Origin: Epiperipatus broadwayi
Lineage: Eukaryota; Onychophora; Udeonychophora; Euonychophora; Peripatidae
Length of the DNA: 64,000 nucleotides
Direction: 5' to 3'
NCBI GenBank assembly: GCA_028023455.1
Contig: JAQFVV010000022.1
Location: forward strand, 11,801,100 to 11,865,099
Shown: piece after piece, positions 49,931-60,827 of the stretch
How positions within the stretch are numbered: position 1 is the first letter of the stretch
How the letters are laid out: every line of letters starts with the position of its first letter
Position numbers and translations under genes: made by a program
The notes under the pieces: generated by a model
The model's database searches: none
What the model saw: only the letters and a program-made list of their open reading frames with translations
What the model was told of the DNA's origin: nothing

Positions 49931-50473
49931 ATGGAGATGAGTGATGAATAGATGGATTTTAAGAAAAACAACTTAAGCTAAGTTGTTTTTTTTACATAGA
50001 TTTAAGTTATCTTATATACATATATATTTTATGTGCATACTTGCATAACACATACTTATTGCAGTTTATATATGCATATATAGTGTGTTATGGTGTTTTA
50101 AAAAATTACTACATATACTAAATTAAATTGTTTGTTAATACAATATTTACAATTTAGGGTATAATTTTCATGTGCACTAACTAGCTAATTTTTTCCCCAT
50201 AAAAACCTTTATAATTATCTGCTTTTATACAATATTCTCACTTCAAGATAAATTTTGAGGAACCTGTTGTCTTCAGTTAGTGGAGTAAAGGTGTGTTTGT
50301 AAGTATAGATGAAGAAATATGTGATATTAATTTCTTTAGTCGTGCTCGATTTTATAAGGGTTGTTAAATATTTATGATTAACCAGGTTTCATTTATATAC
50401 ATTTGTTTTCACATATAGAAATGAATATTGACAAAATAGAGCACTGTTACATAAAAAATGGCTTTTCCATATA
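49931..50473. other. Unassigned AT-rich
   Basis: AT-rich DNA between the Tigger remnant and the TIR element; nothing recognised. Confidence 0.4.
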
Positions 50474-51467
50474 CACCTGGGTCTCATTTTACGTGATAGA
50501 TAGGTTCCTCAGAAAACACGTGCAAATGAAATCGTGCAGAAATAGACATAACTTACATTGAAAAGGGGGGGATTCGGTCTGTGATTTTTCAAAATTCACG
50601 TAAAAGCAAAGCACCAACGTAAAATTACTTTAAAATTCATGCAAAAAAAAAAAAAATAAGGAAATAAAATATGACTAATAAAAAATTTCAAATTTGAAAA
50701 AAATTGATACAAGACAAACTTTTGTTAACTATAATATTTAATTTTATTCAAAATAATATATTTTTATGCATAATTTACAGTACAGTGATTTACATTTTTT
50801 TATACACGTTTTAATTATTATAGCTATTTGCCATGTTGTGACAATGGTTTCTGATGACAACGTAATTAATAATTAATCTTTGAGACGATGATTTTATTAA
50901 TTGTTTATGAAACTAACAACTAAAAATTAAATTCTTATTTTTGTCTTTAATTTTCAATTCCGTTTAAAAATCAAATTTCAAGTCGCCAGCAAGTAATTTT
51001 TAAATTAATTACAATTAAAAATCAGATTTTAATTTTTAATTGTGCCCACTGCTATTACTGACCTTTTAAAAATAAACTTGTGGACACTAAATGATTAATA
51101 ATTGATTACGTTCTTTTTTAAAAAGCAAAAACAGAATGTGATTTAAAATGCAAAATTAACACGCACAATGTTTGAACAAATTTACATTATAATCTTGTAA
51201 AATTTAATGTGTGTATACATAAAATGTGGAAATCATGATTTTAATTTCATTATTGCATAAAATCTTACTATTATAAAGAACTGAAAATATTGAAATTACT
51301 AAGTTGAAAGTCGCATTCCAATAATGTGCTCTTACTTTCAATATAACATAAGTGCGCGAAATTTATTATTAAAGTAATAGCGCAATATCGGAGTTCTACA
51401 TCCGGTGAAACAAGAATCGAGTAACTTCAAAATTGTGTTAAAGAAGTCCGCGTAAAAAGAGACCCAG
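50474..51467. mobile_element. Non-autonomous DNA transposon with TGGGTCTC termini, TA flanks
   Basis: The left end CTGGGTCTCATTTTACGTGA (50477) and the reverse complement of the right end, CTGGGTCTCTTTTTACGCGG (51467), match at 17 or more of 20 positions. A TA dinucleotide flanks both ends (50472-50473 and 51468-51469). The subterminal text TAGGTTCCTCAGAAAACACGT ahead of a 'CGTGCA' motif recalls Tigger-like ends. The interior has no coding, so this is probably a MITE or deletion derivative. A Tigger coding remnant lies 0.5 kb to the left, but a link is not shown. Confidence 0.7.
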
Positions 51468-51587
51468 TACTATTTATTTTTGTCATTTGTTTTTCTTCAT
51501 TCATCTACTGAGAATATATATATAAGGTCATGTGTCACCTGACATGATTTTTTTGTAATATATATATATATATATATATAGGGAGCA

Positions 51588-52050
51588 TACCAATATCTAT
51601 AACAAGCTCTTATTGATAAGTGCTGCACGAGAAAACATTTAAAATCGCTATCTAGAATTATCCCTATTCTCAGACCGATCAGTTTTGAGCTTTTAGCTCA
51701 CCTCAATGAGGAGCTAGGACATTCAGATACTAGATCTAAAATACTAATTCAAAAGCCTGCACGTATCTAATACTAACTATTAAACAGAAAATCTGAAATG
51801 TTCAGACACCAGTAAATGTCTTTAAATCCAGCTATCTAACATAAATAGCTATATAGATCTAAAAACACTTCAGCCTCACCATATATTAATGGTCTCAGCA
51901 ACATAACATCGCCAAATCCTCAAGGGCAAAATTATAATAATCAATAAAGCAAGTCATATATTGCATCACTTGTTTTAAGCTTGTATTATAGATATGCAAT
52001 ATAGGAAGAGTATGAATAGTTCTAACAAGCTCTTATTGATAAGTGCAGCG
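51588..52050. repeat. 423-bp repeat, about 1.1 units, related to the 414-bp satellite
   Basis: AACAAGCTCTTATTGATAAG occurs at 51601 and again at 52024, a 423-bp period. The interior has CACCTCAATGAGGAGC ... GATACTAGATCTAAAATACT and CTTCAGCCTCACCATATATT, which echo CTCCTCAGTGAGGGAT ... ACTAGATCTAAACACT and CAGTATCACCATATAATC in the 4.7 kb satellite. Similar length and shared motif order support common ancestry. Confidence 0.75.
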
Positions 52051-52257
52051 AAAGGGAATATATATATCAAAATCCAAAGCTTAACTAGTTAATAAAAATA
52101 AATTATTCCACATTCATAATTGTGAAGTGTACCCTGCCAATGAGATTGTATAATTTTAGTTTTTTAAATTTTTAACTAGTTTTGTTTGATTCTAAATTTG
52201 GTGTAACTGATATATTTATATGTACGCGTAATATTAAATTGCTACTATTTGATCCAC

Positions 52258-52390
52258 AAGTACGATTTTTTTTGTCTTGCATTGGTGGTCGAGAGGTCAG
52301 CGCGACTGCCTGGCAGTTGCCTGGGTTGCGTGTTCGCGTCCCAGCCGATGCTATGACACTTAAAAAAAAAAAAAAAGTACGATTTTTTTT
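52258..52390 (+). repeat. tRNA-related poly-A SINE with 16-bp target duplication
   Basis: A 101-bp insert (52274-52374) reads CATTGGTGGTCGAGAGGTCA at its head, GTGTTCGCGTCCCAGCCGAT as a B-box-like part and GATGCTATGACAC before a poly-A tail. It is flanked by perfect 16-bp direct repeats AAGTACGATTTTTTTT at 52258-52273 and 52375-52390. The intact duplication and long A tail suggest a young insertion. Frames of about 77-80 codons over it are artefacts. Confidence 0.93.
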
Positions 52391-52789
52391 TATATATTCA
52401 TGCATTTTATATTATTTAATTTAGGTAAATGTGTTAATGAATATTATTAATCATTATCCCTTTTATTATTAGAGGGAAAAACCTTCAAAAGCTTCCATGT
52501 TGAAGTAAATCCGTTTTAATATAGTTCATGAACCAGTCACAATCTTTTATTTGTTAAAAAAAAATTCTAACAATTTTTTTCAAGTAACTAATATGAAGAC
52601 ATCAATTACTTTACTTCTCGTTTGGTATGCGATTGAATTCCTCAATTTCTATATTTATCTAGAGATTATCATATTATTTTTAGTTATATTAACTTTTAAA
52701 CTTAGTTAAAGATTATATATCTTACTTTTATTATACACTGTCTTAATATATGAATATTTTCCTGCAGTACAGGCTTTTTATACCCCACT
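52391..52789. other. Unassigned AT-rich
   Basis: AT-rich DNA, nothing recognised. Confidence 0.4.
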
Positions 52790-53045
52790 TCAACATGTAA
52801 TATATAGGAGGTTTGAACTCAGACTTTCACTCGACCCTCAACTCTCCACGCTATCTCATACTGCAGACACACTTGATCACACACATGCTGAAAAAATAAA
52901 TAATCACCAATATATGTATTTTGTTCCAAACCAGCACTCATCAGTTGGTCCAGATTATCATCTTCACACATATATACAATCAATGCTCAGCTTATATTAC
53001 GATAGACAATCTTCATACTTTAATAGACAGTTTCAACCCCCTATA
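52790..53045 (-). repeat. 460-bp interspersed repeat, antisense partial copy
   Basis: Antisense landmarks in order: ACTCTCCACGCTATCTCATA, ACACACATGCTGAAAAAATA, AACCAGCACTCATCAGTTGG and CTTTAATAGACAGTTTCAAC. Truncated at the right end. Confidence 0.8.
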
Positions 53046-54189
53046 TACACGGTTTTGTAGAATTTCTAATATAAATTCATCCTACCTGGTGTAAAATATT
53101 AAATATACTTTAAAACGTCTATTGTATCACATTTCATTGAAACATATGAATAAAAACATCTAAAAAAGTAACTGGTCTCTATTTACTTAAAATGAATAGT
53201 TGTCCATGTGTGAATGCAAGTATTTTGCATTTAGATAAAACTGTAGTAACTTGATATTAATTTATAACTGAATAAATAATGAAAACATGTATGAGAGAAA
53301 TAGTAAGCTGAGACAAATAAAAATCCTGGTTCAGCAGAAATGATGGATCGCCTACCTTTTTCATATGACTTAATTCGAATGGTTCAAATAAATGTAGAGA
53401 AGTGAGGTTTTAATAAATATACATGCACTATTTAATAAACTTAAGAAGCAGGTAGTTTAAACTAAAAAAGTTCCATTGTCTTTCATCCTCATTATTGTTA
53501 ATCATATTTTTTATCTTGCTGCCACAATATATACATAAAACCTTCTGATGTTAAAATAGTGTATCTATTTGCTATAATCTGGTTTCAGATCTCATCCAGA
53601 TAAATTTAGGAAAATATTTTTAGATTCTAACCAGGTTTAGAAATTTCTTTTAGATAACCTGCACGTAGCCAACCCAAATAACTCATTTGATAGTTGTTAA
53701 AAAAAACTCGTAGCTATTGTTAAATAAAGAATAAAACAAAGATGGGAAAATACTTACATTTCCATCAGCCAGTAATTGGCAGTTTCTCTTAGTAATATCT
53801 TTTACTTTATTGTTCCATTATGGAGGACTGTTAAAAAAGTTTTTTGTTCAGTTGTGAAATATTTGATTAAAATTTGTTTTCTTTTATCTCTTTGTGTATA
53901 TATATATATAATTCGTAGTTGTACTGAAGAAAAAAAATAACTATGCAGAGATCACATTACTCTAACATTAGGTAGGGATGATTATTATTCTTATAAAAAA
54001 AAAATAATGTAAATATAAATGTATTCATTTTATATTTGTTAAGGCTAATTCTGACAATAGTTGGAAATAAGTGCTTTGATATGATTAATGCATGAGAATA
54101 TATATATATATTTGTGATGCGTACCAGTTTAACAGAATACTTTCTATTAGTATATAAAGAGATAAATATAAAAGACAATCAGAAAAGCA
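53046..54189. other. Intron sequence, nothing recognised
   Basis: AT-rich DNA with an (AT)n run near 53898 and another near 54100. No coding recognised. Confidence 0.4.
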
Positions 54190-54628
54190 GAGGGAACCAA
54201 AAATAGATGAACGGATGTATAATATAAAAAGGGAGAGAAATAGATAAATTGATAGATAGGTTGGTAGATAGACTGACAGATAATAAAATGAACAGATGAA
54301 TGAGTGAGAAAGATGGTGACTAGATAAATAGTTATATAGATAGATGCATGAGTGGTTGTAATGAAGTAATATATAGTCATGTAGATAGCTAAATGGAAGG
54401 AAAGATGAGTAGCAAATAGATAGACAGATGGGTGAATAGACAAAAATAGAGAGTCAAAGAAATTAATAGATGTATGATGACTAGACAGATGTTGATAGTT
54501 AAATAAAATGATGGATGGATGATTATACAAACAGATAATTGGGTAATTATCTAGACAAATAAATGATAGATATAGGATCATATATATAAATGGTTAATAG
54601 ATATATGGTTGGATAAGTAGATAGATAG
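54190..54628. repeat. Degenerate GATA/GATG tetranucleotide tract
   Basis: Dominated by variants of (GATA)n, (GATG)n and (AGAT)n such as ATAGATAGATGCATGAGTGG. Because the repeat lacks stops on the antisense strand, it yields a spurious 144-codon hydrophobic frame (54147-54581). Confidence 0.8.
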
Positions 54629-55162
54629 GCAGTAATCAGATAAATAGATAAATTGATAGACAGATGAATGAATGTATGGGTGGACAGACAGATAAATCCA
54701 GATAAGCAGACAAAAATCTATAGTCATAGATAGATAGAAATTAACTGAAAATATTAAATAAACATATATAGAGTGAAATATAAGTGGAGATAAATAAATA
54801 GAAATACAGGCAGTAATCCGATAAATAGATAAATTGATAGACAGATGAATGAATGTATGGGTGGATAGACAGATAAATCCAGATAAGCAGACAAAAACCT
54901 ATAGTCATAGATAGATAGAAATTAACTGAAAATATTAAATAAACATATATAGAGTGAAATATAAGTGGAGATAAATAAATAGAAATACAGGCAGTAATCC
55001 GATAAATAGATAAATTGATAGACAGTTGAATGAATGTATGGGTGGATAGACAGATAAATCCAGATAAGGAGACAAAAACCTATAGTCATAGATAGATAGA
55101 AATTAGCTAAAAATATTAAATAAACATATATAGAGTGAAATATAAGTGGAGATAAATAAATA
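54629..55162. repeat. 181-bp minisatellite, three copies
   Basis: AGTAATC(A/C)GATAAATAGATA recurs at 54631, 54812 and 54993, giving an exact 181-bp period. Copies share GGGTGGA(T/C)AGACAGATAAAT and CATATATAGAGTGAAATATA and differ at few bases. The array ends about 115 bp from the exon 1 donor, inside intron 1. Confidence 0.92.
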
Positions 55163-55276
55163 TGTGGCTAAATAGATAAATAGAAAATAGGTGGATTGAC
55201 TATTGATGGATATATATATATAAATGAATGGAAACTCATTATATATAATAAAACATTTAAATAAAATATAGTTTAC

Positions 55277-55946
55277 CTCGAGCGTGTCCTATAACATTTT
55301 GTATTGCTTTACTTCGAGTTTCTTTTTGGGAAGATACATAATAATATTCATACGGCTGGTGAATTGTATTATAACGTCTTCGAAAGCCTTCTAGTAAAGT
55401 GTATATTAGATATTTGCCTAAAGATGATTCTTTGTCGTGAACTATTGCAATATGTTGCCAAGAAAAATAATTTGTTAGAATAAAAAAAAAATCCCATTCA
55501 GTGTCCAAATCGTAAGATAAGCGAATTAAAAAAGATGTTTCATTCGGGTTTTTACCTAAGACATCTCCTACTCCGGTTAATTGCGGCAACTCAAAATATG
55601 TCGACAATCTTCTAACAGCTGCTATATCATTACTACATGAGGGGCCTAATATGACATCAACTTTACTTTCGTAAATTAATTTTGTAGCGAGCCCCAGTGC
55701 ATCGTTTTTTGAACATTCCTGTGGGTATAATGAAATAAATTTTTTATATCGAATACCGTATATAATTTCCGCTTTTTCAATCGCAAAATCTACTGCAGGA
55801 CCTAAAAGTTCGTATTGAAATGGTGAAACTTGTTTATAATTATTTAATATTCCTAATCTCATCGTGGTGTTTCCTAATAAGATATACTTTTCTAAAATAA
55901 TAATAATTAATATTATTGTTAAAAAAATGTGCTTAATGATAATCAT
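55277..55946 (-). CDS. ANF-receptor-domain protein (NPR-like receptor), exon 1
   Basis: This exon encodes residues 1-223 of a cell-surface receptor. Met1 is followed by a hydrophobic signal peptide (MIIIKHIFLTIILIIIIL), then the start of the periplasmic-binding-like ligand domain: MRLGILNNYKQVSPFQYE, GPAVDFAIEKAE, C78 and C104 placed like the first disulfide loop of natriuretic peptide receptors, GPSCSNDIAAVRRLS, the IRLSYDLDTEW region and HIAIVHDKESSLGKYL. Sequons lie at N26 and N136. The donor is CGAG|GTAAAC in phase 1. The frame beyond 55277 is intron. Family members are either receptor guanylate cyclases that make cGMP or the short clearance receptor; the window does not decide which. The Met start is favoured by the signal peptide; the 5' UTR is unmarked. 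Confidence 0.92.
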
Positions 55947-56407
55947 TTTTATCTTTAAAACTTATCAAATTGAAATGAGTTTTGGAAAATCAACTTTTAA
56001 ATCACGTGAATTTATAGATTTAATTCCTTCCACTTTGAAAAAAATTCAGCTATATTAAGATTTTTTTCCGCCTATTGTCACAGCTGAATGAAATTTATAC
56101 TTTATCTTTTAGTAAAATGTCATTGCAAAGAATTTGACAAACATTTTCAATTATAAGATTGAAGTAAAAAGTAAAGTCGACTGTTTATACAATCAAATAG
56201 CACTTAATATTTTCAAAAAAAGAAAGAAGATAAGCGAACAACACTACTGAAAATTATTGTAATTAATAACAATTTTTAAAATGTAATAACATGTTGTTTG
56301 ATACTTATAAATAAAATAAATCTTTTTTCTTCTCTTTCTTATACATACTTGGAAACTCATTCTGTTTCATATATAGTTAAACTTACATAATAACATCATG
56401 GCATAAT
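55947..56407. other. Upstream region of the receptor gene
   Basis: This is the expected 5' UTR and promoter side of the minus-strand receptor gene. It is AT-rich with no clear core promoter motif, and there may be further upstream non-coding exons. Nothing decisive is visible. Confidence 0.4.
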
Positions 56408-56488
56408 TTTTAGTCCATCCCCGCCCGTTATTCCCAAATCTTGGATTTTTAGTCCATCCCCGCCCGTTATTCCCAAATCTTGGATTTC
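56408..56488. repeat. Two-copy 39-bp tandem duplication
   Basis: TAGTCCATCCCCGCCCGTTA occurs at 56411 and 56450, with CCCAAATCTTGGATTT in both units. The copies are essentially identical and GC-rich compared with their surroundings. Confidence 0.9.
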
Positions 56489-59060
56489 GAATCCAAATAA
56501 GGTGAAACTTGAAATTTTTTTGCAGATAAGCCATCCATAATCAACCCAATTAATCCATAAAACATATAATTGTGAAGTAAATAGGAAACAGAAATCTCAA
56601 AAATATAAACCAACATCTTAATATTGAAAGAAAATTTATTTCTGCAATAGAAAAAAAAATATGGCAGTATTATTAAAAAGATATCATGTGGAAGAATTTC
56701 TATCAAAAAAAAAAAAAAACAAAGCATCGTTTTTTCAAACCAATTAGTTTTATTAATATTATCATTCTTTTTTTTTTCTTTTTAAGGCATTTATCTCGAT
56801 ATTCTAAAGATCTTTCCAACAAAGTATTTTCAAAAATTCAATTATTTTTAAGCATTTAATCCATTTGTTTTTTGCTTTATATAAAATTGTTACATTTTTA
56901 TTTACAACTGTCAAACTCACCCCACTTACAACTTTGACACCATCCACCTTAGATAAATACTAAAATGATTATTATTAATCATTTACTAAACTAGAGATTA
57001 TCTCTAGCACAGATATAAACTTTAAACCTCAGTTAAAATTAATATATCTGATTTACTAATTTTAAACATACACACACATGGAGTTATTCACCTTTCTCTT
57101 TCCCATGTGTAATATCTTTATAGTTATATTAAACAGCCTCCATACTTCAACCATTTTAAATTCATATAAATAAACATGTAATAAAAGACAAATGACCCCA
57201 AGATGCATTTCATGTTGAACCAGCACTCATCAGTTGGCCCAGGTGATCTCTTATATACATCTTTATTATATGAAAAGTATTTATCTATTGTAAACAATTC
57301 TATAGATACTTAAAAAATAATCTCTTTGTTTCTAACCATTTCTCTGAATTCTATACCTACTTGGAAGTAAATCTTATCAACTCAAATTTTCAACAAATTT
57401 TATCAATATTATTTTTAAATTTCAAACATGATATTAAAATAGAGTAAGTTCATTGTTTACTAAAAGAGAACACTTAAGATTTTATACTTCTTAGCTATCA
57501 CATTTAACCTGTATTTCTGCAAAAGCTAAGTTGTTAAAAATTGATTGAGTAGTTAACAATGAAAAAGAAATTTCAAAAAATGAATCTCATGTAAGAAAGT
57601 GACTATAATTTACTACTTTTTTCATTATTTCTGCAATCAGTAAGGATAAAACAGTACTTAAATATTCCATGGCAGGATAAAGATCATTTGCAATAATTCT
57701 CATAAAGAAATATTAAAGAAAGTAACACGTCACCAGCTATGCAGGATAATGAAAGGTTGAGAAATCTTTTAAACTTGACTAATTCTCAAACTAAAACTAA
57801 CAGAATTGGTTAAAAATCACTACCTAGAAAAAAATTGTAAGCTTGATTAAAACCTAAAAAAAATTCATGGTTTATTCACCAGAATTTGAACTTAGGTTAT
57901 GGGAATTAAAAATGGATATACTATGGCTATACTATGAAGCTTTTGTTTATATATGATTGGATTAAATGATCTTTATTTTTTATAAGTTATTATTAAAAGC
58001 AATATAGATCTATTAAGCATCTATTAATCACTAAAGTATATACTAAATAACATAAACAGTGAGATTGGGGCAGAGTTGTTAATAGATAGCAAAAGGTGTA
58101 AACAAAAATTAGCATTGATGTTTTATAGATTTTGTATTATATTATTGATTTAACATCAATTCTGGCCAAAAAATAAAAGTGCCAGTGTTATAAAAAATTG
58201 AGGTCATCAAATGAACTGGATTCAGATCTATATAACTATTCTTGCAAATTGTTTTAATCGAATAAATTTACAGGTTTTTCAATGTAGGCTGATAGCTAGA
58301 TAGTATATATAAAAAAATAAAAAGAGCGGCTACTAATGAAAATGTACATTACATTCAAAATGTTCATTTGCATTAATCAAAAATCCCAAAACTGCTCACT
58401 GATGAAAACCATAAGCTAGAAATTAATCTAAGTATATTGTATAGGACAGCATTAAAATACCGATTTATTAAGCATACCGATCTAGCATTTATTGATTATT
58501 AAATCTTACACTAAATGGCATAAAGACAGTGACATTGGAAGAAAGTTAATGATGATAATTGAGATATTGCTGTTATTTATAAATGTTGAATTAAATGATT
58601 TTATATTTTTCATTCTTTAATTTTGAATCCATAAAGATTATGGCTTTTATTTATACAGATAAGTTTGAATTTGCTCATCGCTGAAAAAAGTTGATTGCTC
58701 TCATTTTAAAGTATTGTTTAATTTTTAGGTTTTCTTTTAGATGACAGTATGCATCAGAGAATTTAGAAAGTAAATATTATTTTTATTCAGTACATCTGAT
58801 TGTGTATATAAAATAAATGAAATATATCATAGTTTATATTTGCAACGAGCTATTTGACTATTAATTTACGTTTCTTTACACCGTTTGACTCAATTTGCGA
58901 TACCAGCTTTATAATTTTATACGTAATATACTTAGTGGGAATTCCAGCCAGTGAGACACATTTCATTCAGTCAGATGGGAAATAAAAATTAATTTTGATT
59001 TATATTTTGTCCAACAAAAGTAGTTTATAACATCACACTCACCATTTCTTATGCTTATAC
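56489..59060. other. AT-rich sequence with one repeat fragment
   Basis: At about 57185-57285 there is an antisense fragment of the 460-bp repeat (GAACCAGCACTCATCAGTTGGCC is its best-preserved part). Otherwise only AT-rich DNA and short homopolymers; no gene recognised. Confidence 0.45.
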
Positions 59061-59503
59061 AAACTATTAATACAATAGCAAATCTCCATACAATAGTGCC
59101 ATCCAGTGCAAGCCTTAGTAATCAATGGATGCAAGAAAGCTTTGTGCCTTCAGGGTAATACGTCATCGGTTTAAATCGGTATGCCTTCAGGGTAATACGT
59201 CATCGGTTTATCATGTGATAAAAAACAAAAGGAATGTCACGTGATACACACCGACTGAACACCAGCATGTTTCTTGGTCCTGAAAAAAAATACAAAAAAA
59301 AAAAAATTAGTGAAAATTTAATATGGTGAATACAAAATATAGTAACACAAAATTATTTAAAATGTACATGCATGAAAACTATTCAAAAATCTTTAAAATG
59401 TGGCCAATTATAACAGCGCGTAGCGCTGTAGTTGTTGGGGGGGGGGCGCCCTTTGTGTTTTTTGACAAGCAAAGCTTGTAGTACAAGATATAAAATACAA
59501 AAT

Positions 59504-60610
59504 ATAGCCAATGAATTTACGAAAAATAATTTTGATATTTGTAGAAATATTAACCCAAAAATACAAAAAAAAACCCAACAAATTAGTGAAAATTTACATG
59601 CATGAAATACAAAATAAGGTCAATACAAAATATAAAAACAAAAAATTATTGAAAATGTGCCATTAATGGCGATCACATTGGCTAATTTTAAAAGCGTACT
59701 GTATAGCCAATGAATTTACGAAAAATAATTTGATATTTGTAGAAATATTAACCCAAAAATACAAAAAAAAACCCAACAAATTAGTGAAAATTTACATGCA
59801 TGAAATACAAAATAAGGTCAATACAAAATATAAAAACAAAAAATTATTGAAAATGTGCCATTAATGGCGATCACATTGGCTAATTTTAAAAGCGTACTGT
59901 ATAGCCAATGAATTTATGAAAAATAATTTGATATTTGTAGAAATATTAACCCAAAAATACAAAAAAAACCCAACAAATTAGTGAAAATTTACATGCATGA
60001 AATACAAAATAAGGTCAATACAAAATATAAAAACAAAAAATTATTGAAAATGTGCCATTAATGGCGATCACATTGGCTAATTTTAAAAGCGTACTGTATA
60101 GCCAATGAATTTACGAAAAATAATTTGATATTTGTAGAAATATTAACCCAAAAATACAAAAAAAACCCCAACAAATTAGTGAAAATTTACATGCATGAAA
60201 TACAAAATAAGGTCAATACAAAATATAAAAACAAAAAATTATTGAAAATGTGCCATTAATGGCGATCACATTGGCTAATTTTAAAAGCATACTGTATAGC
60301 CAATGAATTTACGAAAAATAATTTGATATTTGTAGAAATATTAACCCAAAAATACAAAAAAAAAACCCAACAAATTAGTGAAAATTTACATGCATGAAAT
60401 ACAAAATAAGGTCAATACAAAATATAAAAACAAAAAATTATTGAAAATGTGCCATTAATGGCGATCACATAAAAATGTGCCATTAATCGCGATCACATGC
60501 CCTACTTTTACATACATTGGCTAATTTTAAAAGCGTACTGTATAGCCAATGAATTTACGAAAAATAATTTGATATTTGTAGAAATATTAACCCAAAAATA
60601 CAAAAATTAT
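59504..60610. repeat. ~198-bp minisatellite inside the Merlin element
   Basis: ATAGCCAATGAATTTA(C/T)GA starts units at 59504, 59703, 59901, 60098, 60296 and 60542. The spacings are 199, 198, 197, 198 and 246 bp; the last unit holds an extra ~48 bp that includes a partial repeat of the GTGCCATTAATGGCGATCAC motif. Copies are nearly identical, mostly differing in the length of the A-run. Each unit has TGCCATTAATGGC, a short palindrome. Confidence 0.95.
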
Positions 60611-60827
60611 TTTCAAATTAAATGTAATTAAGTGGAAGTTTGATAATTGAAGAAATATTAACAAAAATTGTTTGTACATTTAAAATAACGATTTAATGCG
60701 AATATAGCATTAATGGTGACGTTACTTTTACATGCATTTGGATTACTTATTGTCTATATTCAATAATATAATTAATTCTAAAATTATAATTATTATAAAA
60801 AAAATTAAAATTACTTACAAATAGCGT

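Noticed and set aside
52172-52424. Overlapping 77- and 80-codon ORFs on both strands
   Set aside because: Both run through the SINE at 52274-52374; neither is a conserved gene.
54147-54581. 144-codon hydrophobic minus-strand ORF rich in I, Y, S and H
   Set aside because: It is the antisense of a GATA/GATG repeat, whose periodicity avoids stops. Composition follows the repeat, not a protein family.
59504-60610. Regularly spaced repeats resembling a CRISPR-like array
   Set aside because: Units of ~198 bp are contiguous with no unique spacers, lie inside a eukaryotic DNA transposon and are a minisatellite.
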